Below, piece by piece: positions 1-5,341 of a DNA stretch of 5,941 nucleotides (positions are counted from its first letter, which is position 1; every line of letters begins with the position of its first letter). The notes below the pieces were generated by a model. The model was not told the origin of the DNA and made no database searches. It saw only the letters and a program-made list of their open reading frames with translations. The position numbers and the translations under genes were made by a program. The stretch comes from Deltaproteobacteria bacterium (GTDB taxonomy: Bacteria > Desulfobacterota > Desulfarculia > Adiutricales > Adiutricaceae), in assembly GCA_031279525.1 (NCBI GenBank), contig JAITIH010000053.1, forward strand, positions 1 through 5,941, written 5' to 3'.

Positions 1-36
1 TAAAACAAGGACCTAGTCTCTTTTCTAAACTTGCTT

Positions 37-378
37 ATGAGATGGAAATGCATTTGCAACTATGATGGGACCGACTTCAATGGCTGGCAAAGCCAGTCAA
101 ATGGTAATACAATACAGGATATTTTAGAGAAACGCCTGGAATTTATCTTTGGACGACCTGTTAGAATACATGGTAGTGGGCGGACAGACACCGGTGTTCA
201 TGCCAATAGGCAGGTTTTTCATTTTGATGCCAATTGGGAACATGGAGCAGATAAACTAGTTCGGGCATTCAGATGTGGTATTCCACGAACAATACGAGTA
301 TTTTCCGTAGAGGAAGTTAGTGATCTCTTTCATGCACGATTTTCGGCTACAAGAAAACGATATAAATATTATCTATAA
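37..378 (+). pseudogene. truA: tRNA pseudouridine synthase A, 5' fragment only
   Basis: TruA makes pseudouridine at positions 38-40 of the tRNA anticodon arm. This frame matches its N-terminal half: the opening YDGT.F.GWQ.Q (residues 9-20), NTIQD (24-28), the catalytic loop GRTDTGVHA (48-56) whose Asp51 is the expected nucleophile, and FHARFSA near residue 100. The usual AGRTD is SGRTD here. The ATG at 37 is preferred to the TTG at 31 because TruA proteins commonly open with MRW-like sequence just before YDGT; no good ribosome-binding site is visible. The reading frame stops after KRYKYYL at 376-378, giving about 113 residues where the family has about 250-270. The whole C-terminal half, needed for tRNA binding and the active-site cleft, is missing. 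The next bases belong to a transposase in another frame, so this is a deletion or insertion remnant. It is AT-rich, with AGA, ATA and TTA codons, unlike the genes downstream. Confidence 0.85.
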
Positions 379-741
379 ACATAGAGATAGTATTAAAAAA
401 ATGTTTGACGACCTCAATAACTTTACTGATTTAAAAAGAATGAGCGCTCACAATGTTCTCGCCACTGGCGGCAAACTCTTCTGCGCCTTCATAGCTTCAT
501 AGCTACGATCGTCGCGGCCCAAATGGCGGAGAAGAGCCGAATTCTCAACCATATCGGAGGGAGCGGGCCTTGGAGCAAAGACGGAATTATATCCGAGCTT
601 GAGAAAATCAAAGCGTTCTCGTTAAGCGATGGCGGCCTTCATTTAATGAATCCTCTGACTAAAACGCAGCGGGAGCTTTTCGCCGCCTTCGAGACGAATG
701 AGAAAGAGTTAAGGGCCTTCGTCGGTCGTCTAGAACTTTGA
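368..741 (+). pseudogene. IS4/IS1634-type DDE transposase, C-terminal remnant, frameshifted
   Basis: About 120 C-terminal residues of a DDE transposase remain. The first part (368-502) reads IIYKHRDSIKKMFDDL and then KLFCAFIA; it resembles the end of the DDE domain in IS1634/COG5421-type transposases (Y..RD.IEK.FD.LKN...KR...GK.F..FIA). The second part (505-741) reads TIVAAQMAEKSRIL and ends in PLTKTQRELFAAFE, like the tail of those proteins. The two parts are in different frames. Removing one copy of the 8-bp duplication at 488-503 joins them as FIA-TIVAAQ. The Y(2)R(3)E(6)K signature is recognisable, but the catalytic Glu is Lys (codon 395-397) and the signature Lys is Asn (416-418). The N-terminal three quarters are absent and no terminal inverted repeat was found on either side. 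The family assignment is from motif memory and is moderately sure; that it is inactive is clear. Confidence 0.72.
488..503 (+). repeat. 8-bp tandem duplication causing the transposase frameshift
   Basis: The unit TTCATAGC occurs twice in direct succession (488-495 and 496-503). In the upstream frame the second copy brings in the TAG stop at 500-502. Deleting one copy fuses the two transposase frames without losing any conserved residue, so the duplication is very likely the frameshifting mutation. Confidence 0.85.
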
Positions 742-812
742 TATTTGTATATCCAATAGCCCTCGAAGATTTAGGTTATTTAAGCTAGTTTCTAATTTAT
801 TTCGCGAAGATC

Positions 813-843
813 GGCCTGGCCCTTTGGGGGCGGGCCTTTTTTT
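813..843 (+). terminator. intrinsic terminator after the transposase remnant
   Basis: GGCCTGGCCC (813-822) pairs with GGGGCGGGCC (827-836) around a TTTG loop, with one G-T wobble and one mismatch, and is followed by seven T (837-843). It lies about 70 bp past the transposase stop and would end plus-strand transcription before it meets the opposing operon. Confidence 0.6.
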
Positions 844-944
844 CTGGGAAGGCCTACGAGATCGTCTCCATGTTTTCAGTTTTTGGGGGATTTTTTTTGA
901 GCCGGCCTGGCCGATTCGAAAGATCGAATATGGAACCGTCTTGG

Positions 945-979
945 AAAAAGGCCCGGGCCAAAGGCGAATGGCCTGGCCC
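945..979 (-). terminator. intrinsic terminator of the acyltransferase-RACo operon
   Basis: Plus-strand arms GGCCCGGGCCA (950-960) and TGGCCTGGCCC (969-979) pair at ten of eleven positions, one being a wobble, around an 8-nt loop. On the minus strand the hairpin is followed by five T (945-949). It begins 24 bp after the stop codon of the minus-strand gene ending at 1004, the right place and orientation to end that operon. Confidence 0.7.
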
Positions 980-1003
980 GGGTCAAAGCGATGGCTTTCT
1001 CGC

Positions 1004-2902
1004 CTACTTGGCGAAAAGGGAGGCGTCGGTGTGGGGTATAAACTGGCTGGCCATGTATTTATCCATGTAGCCAGGGGTCTCGGAGAGCTCGAAATTGGTC
1101 ATCCGGCCTCGGATGTCCTGGGCCAAGGCCCACATGGACCTGGACATCATGGCCAGGGTGGCCCCAGTCAGGGAGCTGTTGCCGATGTAATAGAACTTCT
1201 CCAAGGGCAGGTTCGGCAAAAGGCCAATCTCGATGGCGTTTTCAAGGTTAAGTGAGCTGCCGAAGCCGCCGGCGATGATGACCCTTTCCAAGTCGCCCAT
1301 GGTCAGGCCCACGGCCTCGACCAAGGTCTGGTAGCCGGAGAACATGGCCCCCTTGGCCCGGATCAGGTTTTCTAAGTCGATTTCGGTCAGGACCACGTCG
1401 CGGTCGCCGGCGCTCTCGCTAGCCGGGCTCAAAAGATACTCAATCCCGTCCTCGCCCTCGCGGACGAAGGGCGAGCTATTTTCCACGAAGCGGCCTTGTT
1501 TGTTGACCACCCCGCACCGGTATAGCTCGGCCACGATGTTTATGAGGCCCGAGCCGCAAATGCCTATGGGCTTGCCCCGGCCGATGACGCCTAAGTGGTG
1601 CTTTTTAGCCTCGGGCTCGTAATTGAAGATCTCAATGGCCCCCGGGGCGGCCCGCATGCCGCATTTGACGCCCCCGCCCTCGAAGGCCGGCCCGGCCGAG
1701 CAGGCCGCGCAGGTCATCCAGTCCTGGTTGCCTATCACGATCTCGCCGTTCGTCCCCACGTCTATGAATAAGGTCAGCTCCTCGCTTTTGTACATGCCAG
1801 AGGCTAAGACCCCGGAGACGATGTCCCCGCCCACGTAGCTGGAGACCGAGGGGAAGATTTTCATGACCGTGTGGCTGCTCACGTCGAGCCCCAAAAAGCT
1901 GGGCCGGATGGAGGGCCAAGTGGCCACCGGGGGCACGTAAGGCGAAAGGCGGATGTTTTTCGGCTCCACCCCCACCAAAAGGTGGCTCATGGTGGTGTTG
2001 CCGGCCGCGGTTATTAAGTACAGGTTTTCCCGGAAGCCGGGGTTGGTCTCTTCTAGCCTCGCCAAAAGCCCGTTGACGGTGGCGATGACCTGGGACTGGA
2101 GCTTTTTGAGGCCGTCGCCCTTGCTGGCGTAGACGATGCGGCTAATGACGTCCTCGCCGAAAGAGATTTGGCCGTTTAAGTCCCCGATGGGTGGCATGGC
2201 CTCGCCAGTGGCTAGATCGACCAGCCGGACCCAGACCGAGGTGGTGCCTACGTCCACGCTTAAGCCGTAGTAGGTCTCGTCCAGCTTGGCCTTGGAGAGG
2301 GACAAAAGGCGACCGTAGGGGGTCTGGTTGGGGTCGGCGATGGGCGGCTCGAAAAAGACCGAGGCCCGAACCTTAAAGTCCTCGTCCCTTAAGGTCTGGG
2401 GCATGAGCTTCATGGCCGCTAGCTCGACGTCCAGGTCCGTTAGCCCTTGGGCGGCTAAGGCCTGGGTCACCCGATCGAGGTCAGCCACGTTGTCGGCCGC
2501 GTCCGGGGGGGTCATTTCCAGGAGGTACTGGAGGACCATGGGGTCGCGTTGTTCCACCTCGAGGTTTTCCTCGGCTTTGGCGGCTTTTTTAAAGGAAGAG
2601 GCGTCGGCCCTGGACTCGATGGGGATGTAGAAGGTGGCGGGGCCGGCGGCCTTGGCCCGGCAGGCCAGGCGCAGCCCCTGGGCGAAGTCCTGCTCAGTGA
2701 GGTAAAGCCCCGGGCTGGCCGAGACCTCGCCGTCGCGCAGCTCGATTTGGCAGCGCCCGCAGACGCCCTCGCCCCCGCAGGAGGCGTTGACGTGAATGTG
2801 GCCGCGATTGGCGACTTCCATGATGGACTCGCCGGCTATGGCCTTGACTTTAACGTTATCTGGCAAGAAAGTTATTTCGAAAGAATTGTCTTCGACGCTC
2901 AT
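1004..2902 (-). CDS. RACo-like ferredoxin-ASKHA activator of corrinoid proteins
   Basis: Proteins of this family (RACo, AcsV and RamA-like activators; 'DUF4445') use an iron-sulfur cluster and ATP to re-reduce a corrinoid protein whose cobalt has been oxidised to Co(II), keeping methyl transfer running in the Wood-Ljungdahl pathway or in O-demethylation. The 632-residue protein has the full architecture. An N-terminal [2Fe-2S] ferredoxin domain carries Cys42, Cys48, Cys51 (CGGEGVCGRC) and Cys81. A linker spans about 90-210. An ASKHA ATPase-like core follows, with GLSVDVGTTS (213-222), TAAGNTTMSHLL (298-309), FIDVGTNGEI (379-388), ACSAGPAFEGGG (400-411), ICGSGLI (448-454) and IIAGGFGSS (542-550). 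The C-terminus has the typical F.PHTD motif (621-625). A longer frame opens at 2995, but it would overlap the upstream gene and add 31 non-conserved residues. The ATG at 2902 follows a good Shine-Dalgarno and starts the ferredoxin fold at the right place. It is the second gene of an operon, 26 bp after the acyltransferase. The exact corrinoid partner cannot be told, because no methyltransferase or CODH/ACS gene lies in the window. Confidence 0.93.
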   Translation of the reverse strand: MSVEDNSFEITFLPDNVKVKAIAGESIMEVANRGHIHVNASCGGEGVCGRCQIELRDGEVSASPGLYLTEQDFAQGLRLACRAKAAGPATFYIPIESRADASSFKKAAKAEENLEVEQRDPMVLQYLLEMTPPDAADNVADLDRVTQALAAQGLTDLDVELAAMKLMPQTLRDEDFKVRASVFFEPPIADPNQTPYGRLLSLSKAKLDETYYGLSVDVGTTSVWVRLVDLATGEAMPPIGDLNGQISFGEDVISRIVYASKGDGLKKLQSQVIATVNGLLARLEETNPGFRENLYLITAAGNTTMSHLLVGVEPKNIRLSPYVPPVATWPSIRPSFLGLDVSSHTVMKIFPSVSSYVGGDIVSGVLASGMYKSEELTLFIDVGTNGEIVIGNQDWMTCAACSAGPAFEGGGVKCGMRAAPGAIEIFNYEPEAKKHHLGVIGRGKPIGICGSGLINIVAELYRCGVVNKQGRFVENSSPFVREGEDGIEYLLSPASESAGDRDVVLTEIDLENLIRAKGAMFSGYQTLVEAVGLTMGDLERVIIAGGFGSSLNLENAIEIGLLPNLPLEKFYYIGNSSLTGATLAMMSRSMWALAQDIRGRMTNFELSETPGYMDKYMASQFIPHTDASLFAK

Positions 2903-2913
2903 TATAGTAACGA

Positions 2914-2920
2914 CTCCTCT
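2914..2920 (-). promoter_or_regulatory. ribosome-binding site fixing the RACo-like start
   Basis: On the minus strand AGAGGAG lies 11 nt before the ATG at 2902, in the short gap after the acyltransferase stop. It supports this ATG over the upstream in-frame start at 2995. Confidence 0.6.
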
Positions 2921-2928
2921 AGGCTGAC

Positions 2929-3866
2929 CTAGAAATACCGGGGATCGGCCTTGACGCCTTCTTGGCTTTTCCAGCGACGGTGGCCCCACATCCACTGGTC
3001 GGGGAACTCGCGGACGAAGCCGGCCAGAAGGTCGTTTAGGGCCTGGGTCGTTTGGAGCGGCCAGTTTTGATCCGCTCGGGCAGGGGGGGTCAAATAGGGA
3101 AATATCTTGAAATAATGGAAGGTCCCCTCCCGCCGGCCGAAAAGTGGGACGACTATGGCCCCAGTCTTCGCGGCCAGCTTTAGGGGGGCCAGCGTGGTCA
3201 GAGCTGGTCGGCCCATAAAGTTAAGGGGCACGCCTTCGGCTCCGACCAGGGCCGACTGGTCGAACAATGTGCCCAAAACGCCTCCGGAGCGGAGGACCTT
3301 GAGCATGGCCCTGGCTCCCCCGTCCTTGAATATATAACCATGGCCGCCACTGGCCCTTAGGCGAATCAATAAGGCGTCCGCCAAAGGCCCCTGCGTGCGG
3401 CCGACGACGTTTATCGTGAACTCGAAAAAAAGGGGCACGACTTGACAGGATAACTCCCAGTTGCCAACATGGGCGGTCAAGAAAATTAGCCCCCGGTTTT
3501 CCCGGCGGCCGATTTCCAGGGCGTCCCTGGCCAAGTCCTGGTCAATGAAGGCGTAGCTCCCTTGGAAATAACCCACCCCCTGGTGAAGGAGATAGAGGCT
3601 TTCCAAGGCGGTTCGGCCTAAGTTGGCGAAAGCCCTGGCCGCGGTCTCAGTTGGGTCCAGGCTTGGGTCCAAAGCCCCCGCCTCTTTGGCTCGGGCGAGG
3701 TTGCCCACGGCCACCCGGCGGCGGCGCCTTAAAAGGACAAAAAAAGGCGGCCTCCCAAGGCGCCTAAGGCTAGGGCCCAGGATCGTTTCAGGCGGGTCAG
3801 CGGCCAGGTCAGGGCCAAAAACAAAAAGACCCCCAGGCGGATCGAAAATTTTTCAATCTGGGCCAT
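2929..3866 (-). CDS. LpxL/HtrB-family lipid A late acyltransferase, with a one-base frameshift
   Basis: This family adds secondary acyl chains to lipid A (or related lipids) at the inner face of the cytoplasmic membrane, using acyl-ACP. The main frame (2929-3714) alone would start at an internal GTG (VAVGNLARA) and lack the membrane anchor. The missing N-terminus lies in another frame, from ATG 3866: it opens MAQIEKFSIRLGVFLFLALT, a hydrophobic anchor, and runs to GGRLFLSF and a TAA. Adding one A to the run of seven at 3739-3745 (T on the coding strand) joins the frames as GRLFFVLLRRRRRVAVGN, the basic stretch usual in this family, and gives 312 residues, the normal length. In that numbering the catalytic HX4E motif is His133-Glu138 (AHVGNWE), almost exactly the position known in E. 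coli LpxL. Later motifs include GTLFDQ and a C-terminal DQWMWGHRRWK, as in the family. The frameshift may be a real mutation, a slippage-tolerant site or a sequencing error. Which acyl position or paralogue (LpxL, LpxM or other) cannot be told. Confidence 0.88.
3739..3745 (-). other. homopolymer frameshift site in the acyltransferase gene
   Basis: Seven A on the plus strand read as seven T in the gene. The frame upstream continues only eight codons past this run before TAA, while the frame downstream is the conserved one. Eight instead of seven would restore a continuous gene. Confidence 0.8.
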
Positions 3867-3872
3867 TATGGA

Positions 3873-3878
3873 CCTTAC
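3873..3878 (-). promoter_or_regulatory. ribosome-binding site for the acyltransferase start at 3866
   Basis: GTAAGG on the minus strand lies 6 nt before the ATG at 3866. A well-placed site here supports 3866, in the frame before the poly-T shift, as the real start rather than the internal GTG at 3714. Confidence 0.5.
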
Positions 3879-4184
3879 TCGAAATTGGGTGACCGTCCAT
3901 AAGGACGAGAGAAACCGGAAAACGCCCGCCTCTTCCAGGGGAAAACGCCGTTGGCATCCGGGTCAGGCGGATATAAAGCCAAGAAAGGCGGATTTATGAG
4001 CGAAAGGAGGCCTAAACGGGCTTAATTTAAGCAAAAAGCCAAAAAAGGCCGATCGTCGGTTGGCCCGGGCGGCTTTAAAAGCTCCCGCCCCTGGCGAACG
4101 GGCTCATAATGACAATCCCAATAGTTTGGAGGAAAAAGCAAAGTTAATAAAAAAAACAGTCTACCTCGCGATTTGTGTGAAAAG

Positions 4185-4214
4185 ACTTTAGCGCCGGGAC
4201 GCGGAATGTGTCAA
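4185..4214 (-). promoter_or_regulatory. candidate promoter for the acyltransferase-RACo operon
   Basis: On the minus strand a perfect -35 box TTGACA (4209-4214) is followed after 18 nt by TAAAGT (4185-4190), four of six matches to the -10 consensus. It would give a leader of about 310 nt before the ATG at 3866. Chance occurrence in AT-rich DNA is possible. Confidence 0.3.
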
Positions 4215-4290
4215 GGAAAATCAGGGAAGGGGTTGATAATTTATAACAGTTAAAATCAATAATCTAGGCGGAGCGGATAATGACAAATTA

Positions 4291-4318
4291 TTGAGTGCGA
4301 GAATTTAGCTTATAAAAT
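4291..4318 (+). promoter_or_regulatory. candidate promoter for the acidic-protein gene
   Basis: TTGAGT (4291-4296), a 16-nt spacer and TAAAAT (4313-4318) resemble a sigma70-type promoter; TATAAT also occurs at 4318-4323 but with a spacer that is too long. The gene start is about 300 bp downstream, so the link is weak. Confidence 0.25.
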
Positions 4319-4621
4319 ATAATAACCATTATAAATATTTAAATTAATATATTTAATGGCTAATTTAGGGCTCGCCAAACGGAACTTGACCAGCCCGGCC
4401 TTTGGGGAGTAATCTTTTTTAAACCGACGCGCCAAATCTCGCCAACGCGCCAAGTCGCGACCGAACTAGCTGGCCAAGCCTTAAAGAGGCCATGGGGACC
4501 CTTTTGGACCTTTTTTTCGACTCCAGCCGTCATGGCTTTTTTGGCCTCGCCGCCGCCAAGGCCATTTTGCGGCGCCCCCCGCCGGCGGGCCAAGCCGTCC
4601 AATTGTTGCCGGGAAAGGCCC

Positions 4622-5014
4622 ATGCTTAAACTTTTGGCTTTAAGTTTTGCCCATTTAGCGATCTTTACCCTCGTCGCCGCATCCTGGGCCCAGGCGACCG
4701 TTGGCGGCGACCTCTTGGAGATAGCCCAAGCCCCGGGCCCGGCCGAGGACGACGCGGCGCGCGATTTCGCCGACGAAGAGTTAAGAGAAGGGCTATGCGA
4801 CGAGCCAGGCGAAGAGCCAAGCCATGGGCCATATGACGAGTCAGGCGACGATATAAGCCATGAGCCATATGACGAACCAGGCTACGAGCCAGGCGAAGAG
4901 CTAAGCGTAGAGCGAATAGACGCGCTAATAGAAGAAAGAATAGACGAGCTAATTGAAGAGCTGATGGAAGATCTAATGGAAGATCTAGCGGAAGACGGAT
5001 GGCCGCTCTATTAG
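4622..5014 (+). CDS. secreted, extremely acidic repeat protein, not recognised
   Basis: A 130-residue protein of unknown function. Residues 1-25 look like a signal peptide: MLK, a hydrophobic core (LLALSFAHLAIFTLVAA), then SWAQA as a likely signal-peptidase I site, so it should enter the periplasm or leave the cell. The mature part (26-130) has 38 Asp/Glu against four Arg and no Lys, a net charge near -34. It holds tandem 12-residue repeats (60-71 DEPGEEPSHGPY, 72-83 DESGDDISHEPY, and a diverged 84-95). Two 8-residue units follow (RIDALIEE, RIDELIEE; 98-105 and 106-113), then LMED-type 4-residue units (114-125), which would form an acidic helix. It ends in GWPLY. There is one cysteine (Cys59). 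The start at 4622 is chosen over an in-frame ATG at 4532 because it opens the signal peptide and follows GGGAAAGG (4611-4618); the longer N-terminus is Pro/Arg/Cys-rich and unlike a leader. An intrinsic terminator follows within 40 bp, so it is probably a single-gene unit. Metal (for example calcium) or cation binding is a guess from the charge alone. Confidence 0.65.
   Translation: MLKLLALSFAHLAIFTLVAASWAQATVGGDLLEIAQAPGPAEDDAARDFADEELREGLCDEPGEEPSHGPYDESGDDISHEPYDEPGYEPGEELSVERIDALIEERIDELIEELMEDLMEDLAEDGWPLY
4799..4906 (+). repeat. 36-bp tandem repeat inside the acidic-protein gene
   Basis: Two close copies of a 36-bp unit, each starting GACGAG and ending CCATAT (4799-4834 and 4835-4870), are followed by a third that keeps its first 12 bp nearly intact and then diverges (4871-4906). 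The third contains an inner echo of GAGCCAGGCGAAGAGC from unit one. The period is a multiple of three, so copy-number change keeps the reading frame. Confidence 0.85.
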
Positions 5015-5044
5015 AATCTGGTGAAATCTGGTGGAATCTGGCCT
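5015..5044 (+). repeat. 10-bp tandem repeat directly after the stop codon
   Basis: AATCTGGTGA (5015-5024), AATCTGGTGG (5025-5034) and AATCTGGCCT (5035-5044) form three head-to-tail copies, starting on the base after the TAG of the acidic-protein gene. Confidence 0.85.
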
Positions 5045-5049
5045 TTAGG

Positions 5050-5079
5050 GACTTAGCCCCTTAAGGGGCGTCTTTTTTT
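5050..5079 (+). terminator. intrinsic terminator of the acidic-protein gene
   Basis: GCCCC (5056-5060) and GGGGC (5065-5069) pair around a TTAA loop. GAC (5050-5052) and GTC (5070-5072) extend the stem past a 3-nt bulge, and seven T follow (5073-5079). It lies 36 bp after the stop codon. Confidence 0.85.
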
Positions 5080-5090
5080 GGCCGCCTAAG

Positions 5091-5141
5091 ATCGCTGTGG
5101 CCGCTGGCCGCAAAGCTCTCAAGCCCTCCTTGCGGCCAGCG
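5091..5141. repeat. imperfect inverted repeat with a 7-bp duplication in one arm
   Basis: The right arm TTGCGGCCAGCGAT (5130-5143) is complementary to the left arm ATCGC...TGGCCGCAA (5091-5113), except that the left arm carries TGGCCGC twice in tandem (5098-5104 and 5105-5111) plus a short insertion. The core 12 bp pair perfectly across a 16-nt loop. No T-run follows on either strand, so it is not an intrinsic terminator. Confidence 0.7.
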
Positions 5142-5307
5142 ATTTATCCGGAGTTCCGGTCCGCCCTTTTTGTTCGCCCATAGGACGGGACGGCCGGCTT
5201 CTTTTCCTGGTCGGCGGAGACCCGGCGACGAGTCCCGCCTAAGGCCATTCGTCTTGAATGGGCTCTCTCGCCCCGCCGGCCAAAAGGCGCCCCCGGCCGC
5301 GCGGCGG

Positions 5308-5341
5308 ATCGCCGTTTAGCCTAAGGCGGCGGCGATTTTTT
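5308..5341 (+). terminator. terminator or attenuator just upstream of the DUF4405-type gene
   Basis: ATCGCCG (5308-5314) pairs with CGGCGAT (5330-5336), with an inner GCC-TAA-GGC helix, and leads into six T (5336-5341). It ends 14-29 nt before the possible start codons of the next gene (5356 or 5371). That spacing fits transcription attenuation of that gene, or the end of a small RNA in 5080-5341. Confidence 0.55.

Larger units (their letters stand above)
3867..4621. other. 755-bp non-coding stretch between divergent genes
   Basis: No convincing gene is seen on either strand. The part nearest the acyltransferase (3867-4130) is mixed in composition. The middle (4137-4365) is AT-rich, and 4311-4358 is almost pure A/T, including a TTAAAT/ATTTAA inverted repeat (4339-4344 and 4351-4356). 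The 10-mer ATAATGACAA occurs twice (4106-4115 and 4277-4286). The part before the acidic-protein gene (4370-4621) is GC-rich again, with several short CGCCAA words and T-runs at 4415-4420 and 4510-4517. It separates a minus-strand operon from a plus-strand gene, so it should hold both promoters; candidates are listed separately. Confidence 0.6.
5080..5341 (+). ncRNA. hairpin-rich segment: possible small RNA or attenuated leader
   Basis: This stretch between a terminator and the next gene has no coding signal but several potential stems. They are a 12-bp perfect inverted repeat (5102-5113 with 5130-5141), GGCC-ATTC with GAAT-GGGCT around a 5-nt loop (near 5242-5263), and a longer-range CGGGAC/GTCCCG pairing. 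The closing hairpin at 5308-5336 runs into six T. Together these could be a discrete RNA of about 200-260 nt, or the 5' leader of the gene starting at 5371. It matches none of the riboswitch, RNase P, SRP RNA or tmRNA consensus sequences I can recall. GC-rich DNA forms chance stems easily, so confidence is low. Confidence 0.25.

Noticed and set aside
824..2932. Several plus-strand open frames opposite the RACo-like gene
   Set aside because: They are antisense shadows of a conserved gene in GC-rich DNA, with Arg/Pro/Ser/Gly-rich translations and no motifs.
2903..2995. Extended N-terminus of the RACo-like protein starting at 2995
   Set aside because: It overlaps the acyltransferase coding region, adds 31 residues rich in Pro/Arg/Gly with no family match, and ignores the ribosome-binding site before the ATG at 2902.
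3155..3892. Plus-strand open frames opposite the acyltransferase
   Set aside because: Same reason: shadows of a conserved minus-strand gene, rich in Arg, Ala and Pro.
3997..4026. Small plus-strand frame MSERRPKRA after a purine-rich stretch
   Set aside because: Nine codons only, the ribosome-binding-like GGAGG lies inside it, and there is no conserved context.
4032..4065. Possible minus-strand terminator next to the A-run at 4041-4046
   Set aside because: The stem is short and interrupted (GGCC/CCG pieces only), and there is no gene just upstream on that strand for it to end.
4532..4621. Longer start for the acidic protein at 4532
   Set aside because: The extra 30 residues are Pro/Arg/Cys-rich and precede a clear signal peptide that begins at 4622 with a purine-rich site just upstream.
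4360..4623. Minus-strand open frame of 87 residues before the acidic-protein gene
   Set aside because: Its composition is low-information (Gly, Arg, Trp, Lys), it has no motif or ribosome-binding site, and it covers the leader region of the opposite-strand gene.
4799..5044. Repeats as a CRISPR array
   Set aside because: The copies are head-to-tail with no unique spacers, and most of them are in-frame coding repeats.
5209..5226. Cobalamin-riboswitch B12-box look-alike (GGCGGAGACCCGGC)
   Set aside because: It shares only GGAGACC.G.C with the B12 box; the other conserved blocks of the riboswitch are not found upstream, and the next gene has no known cobalamin link.
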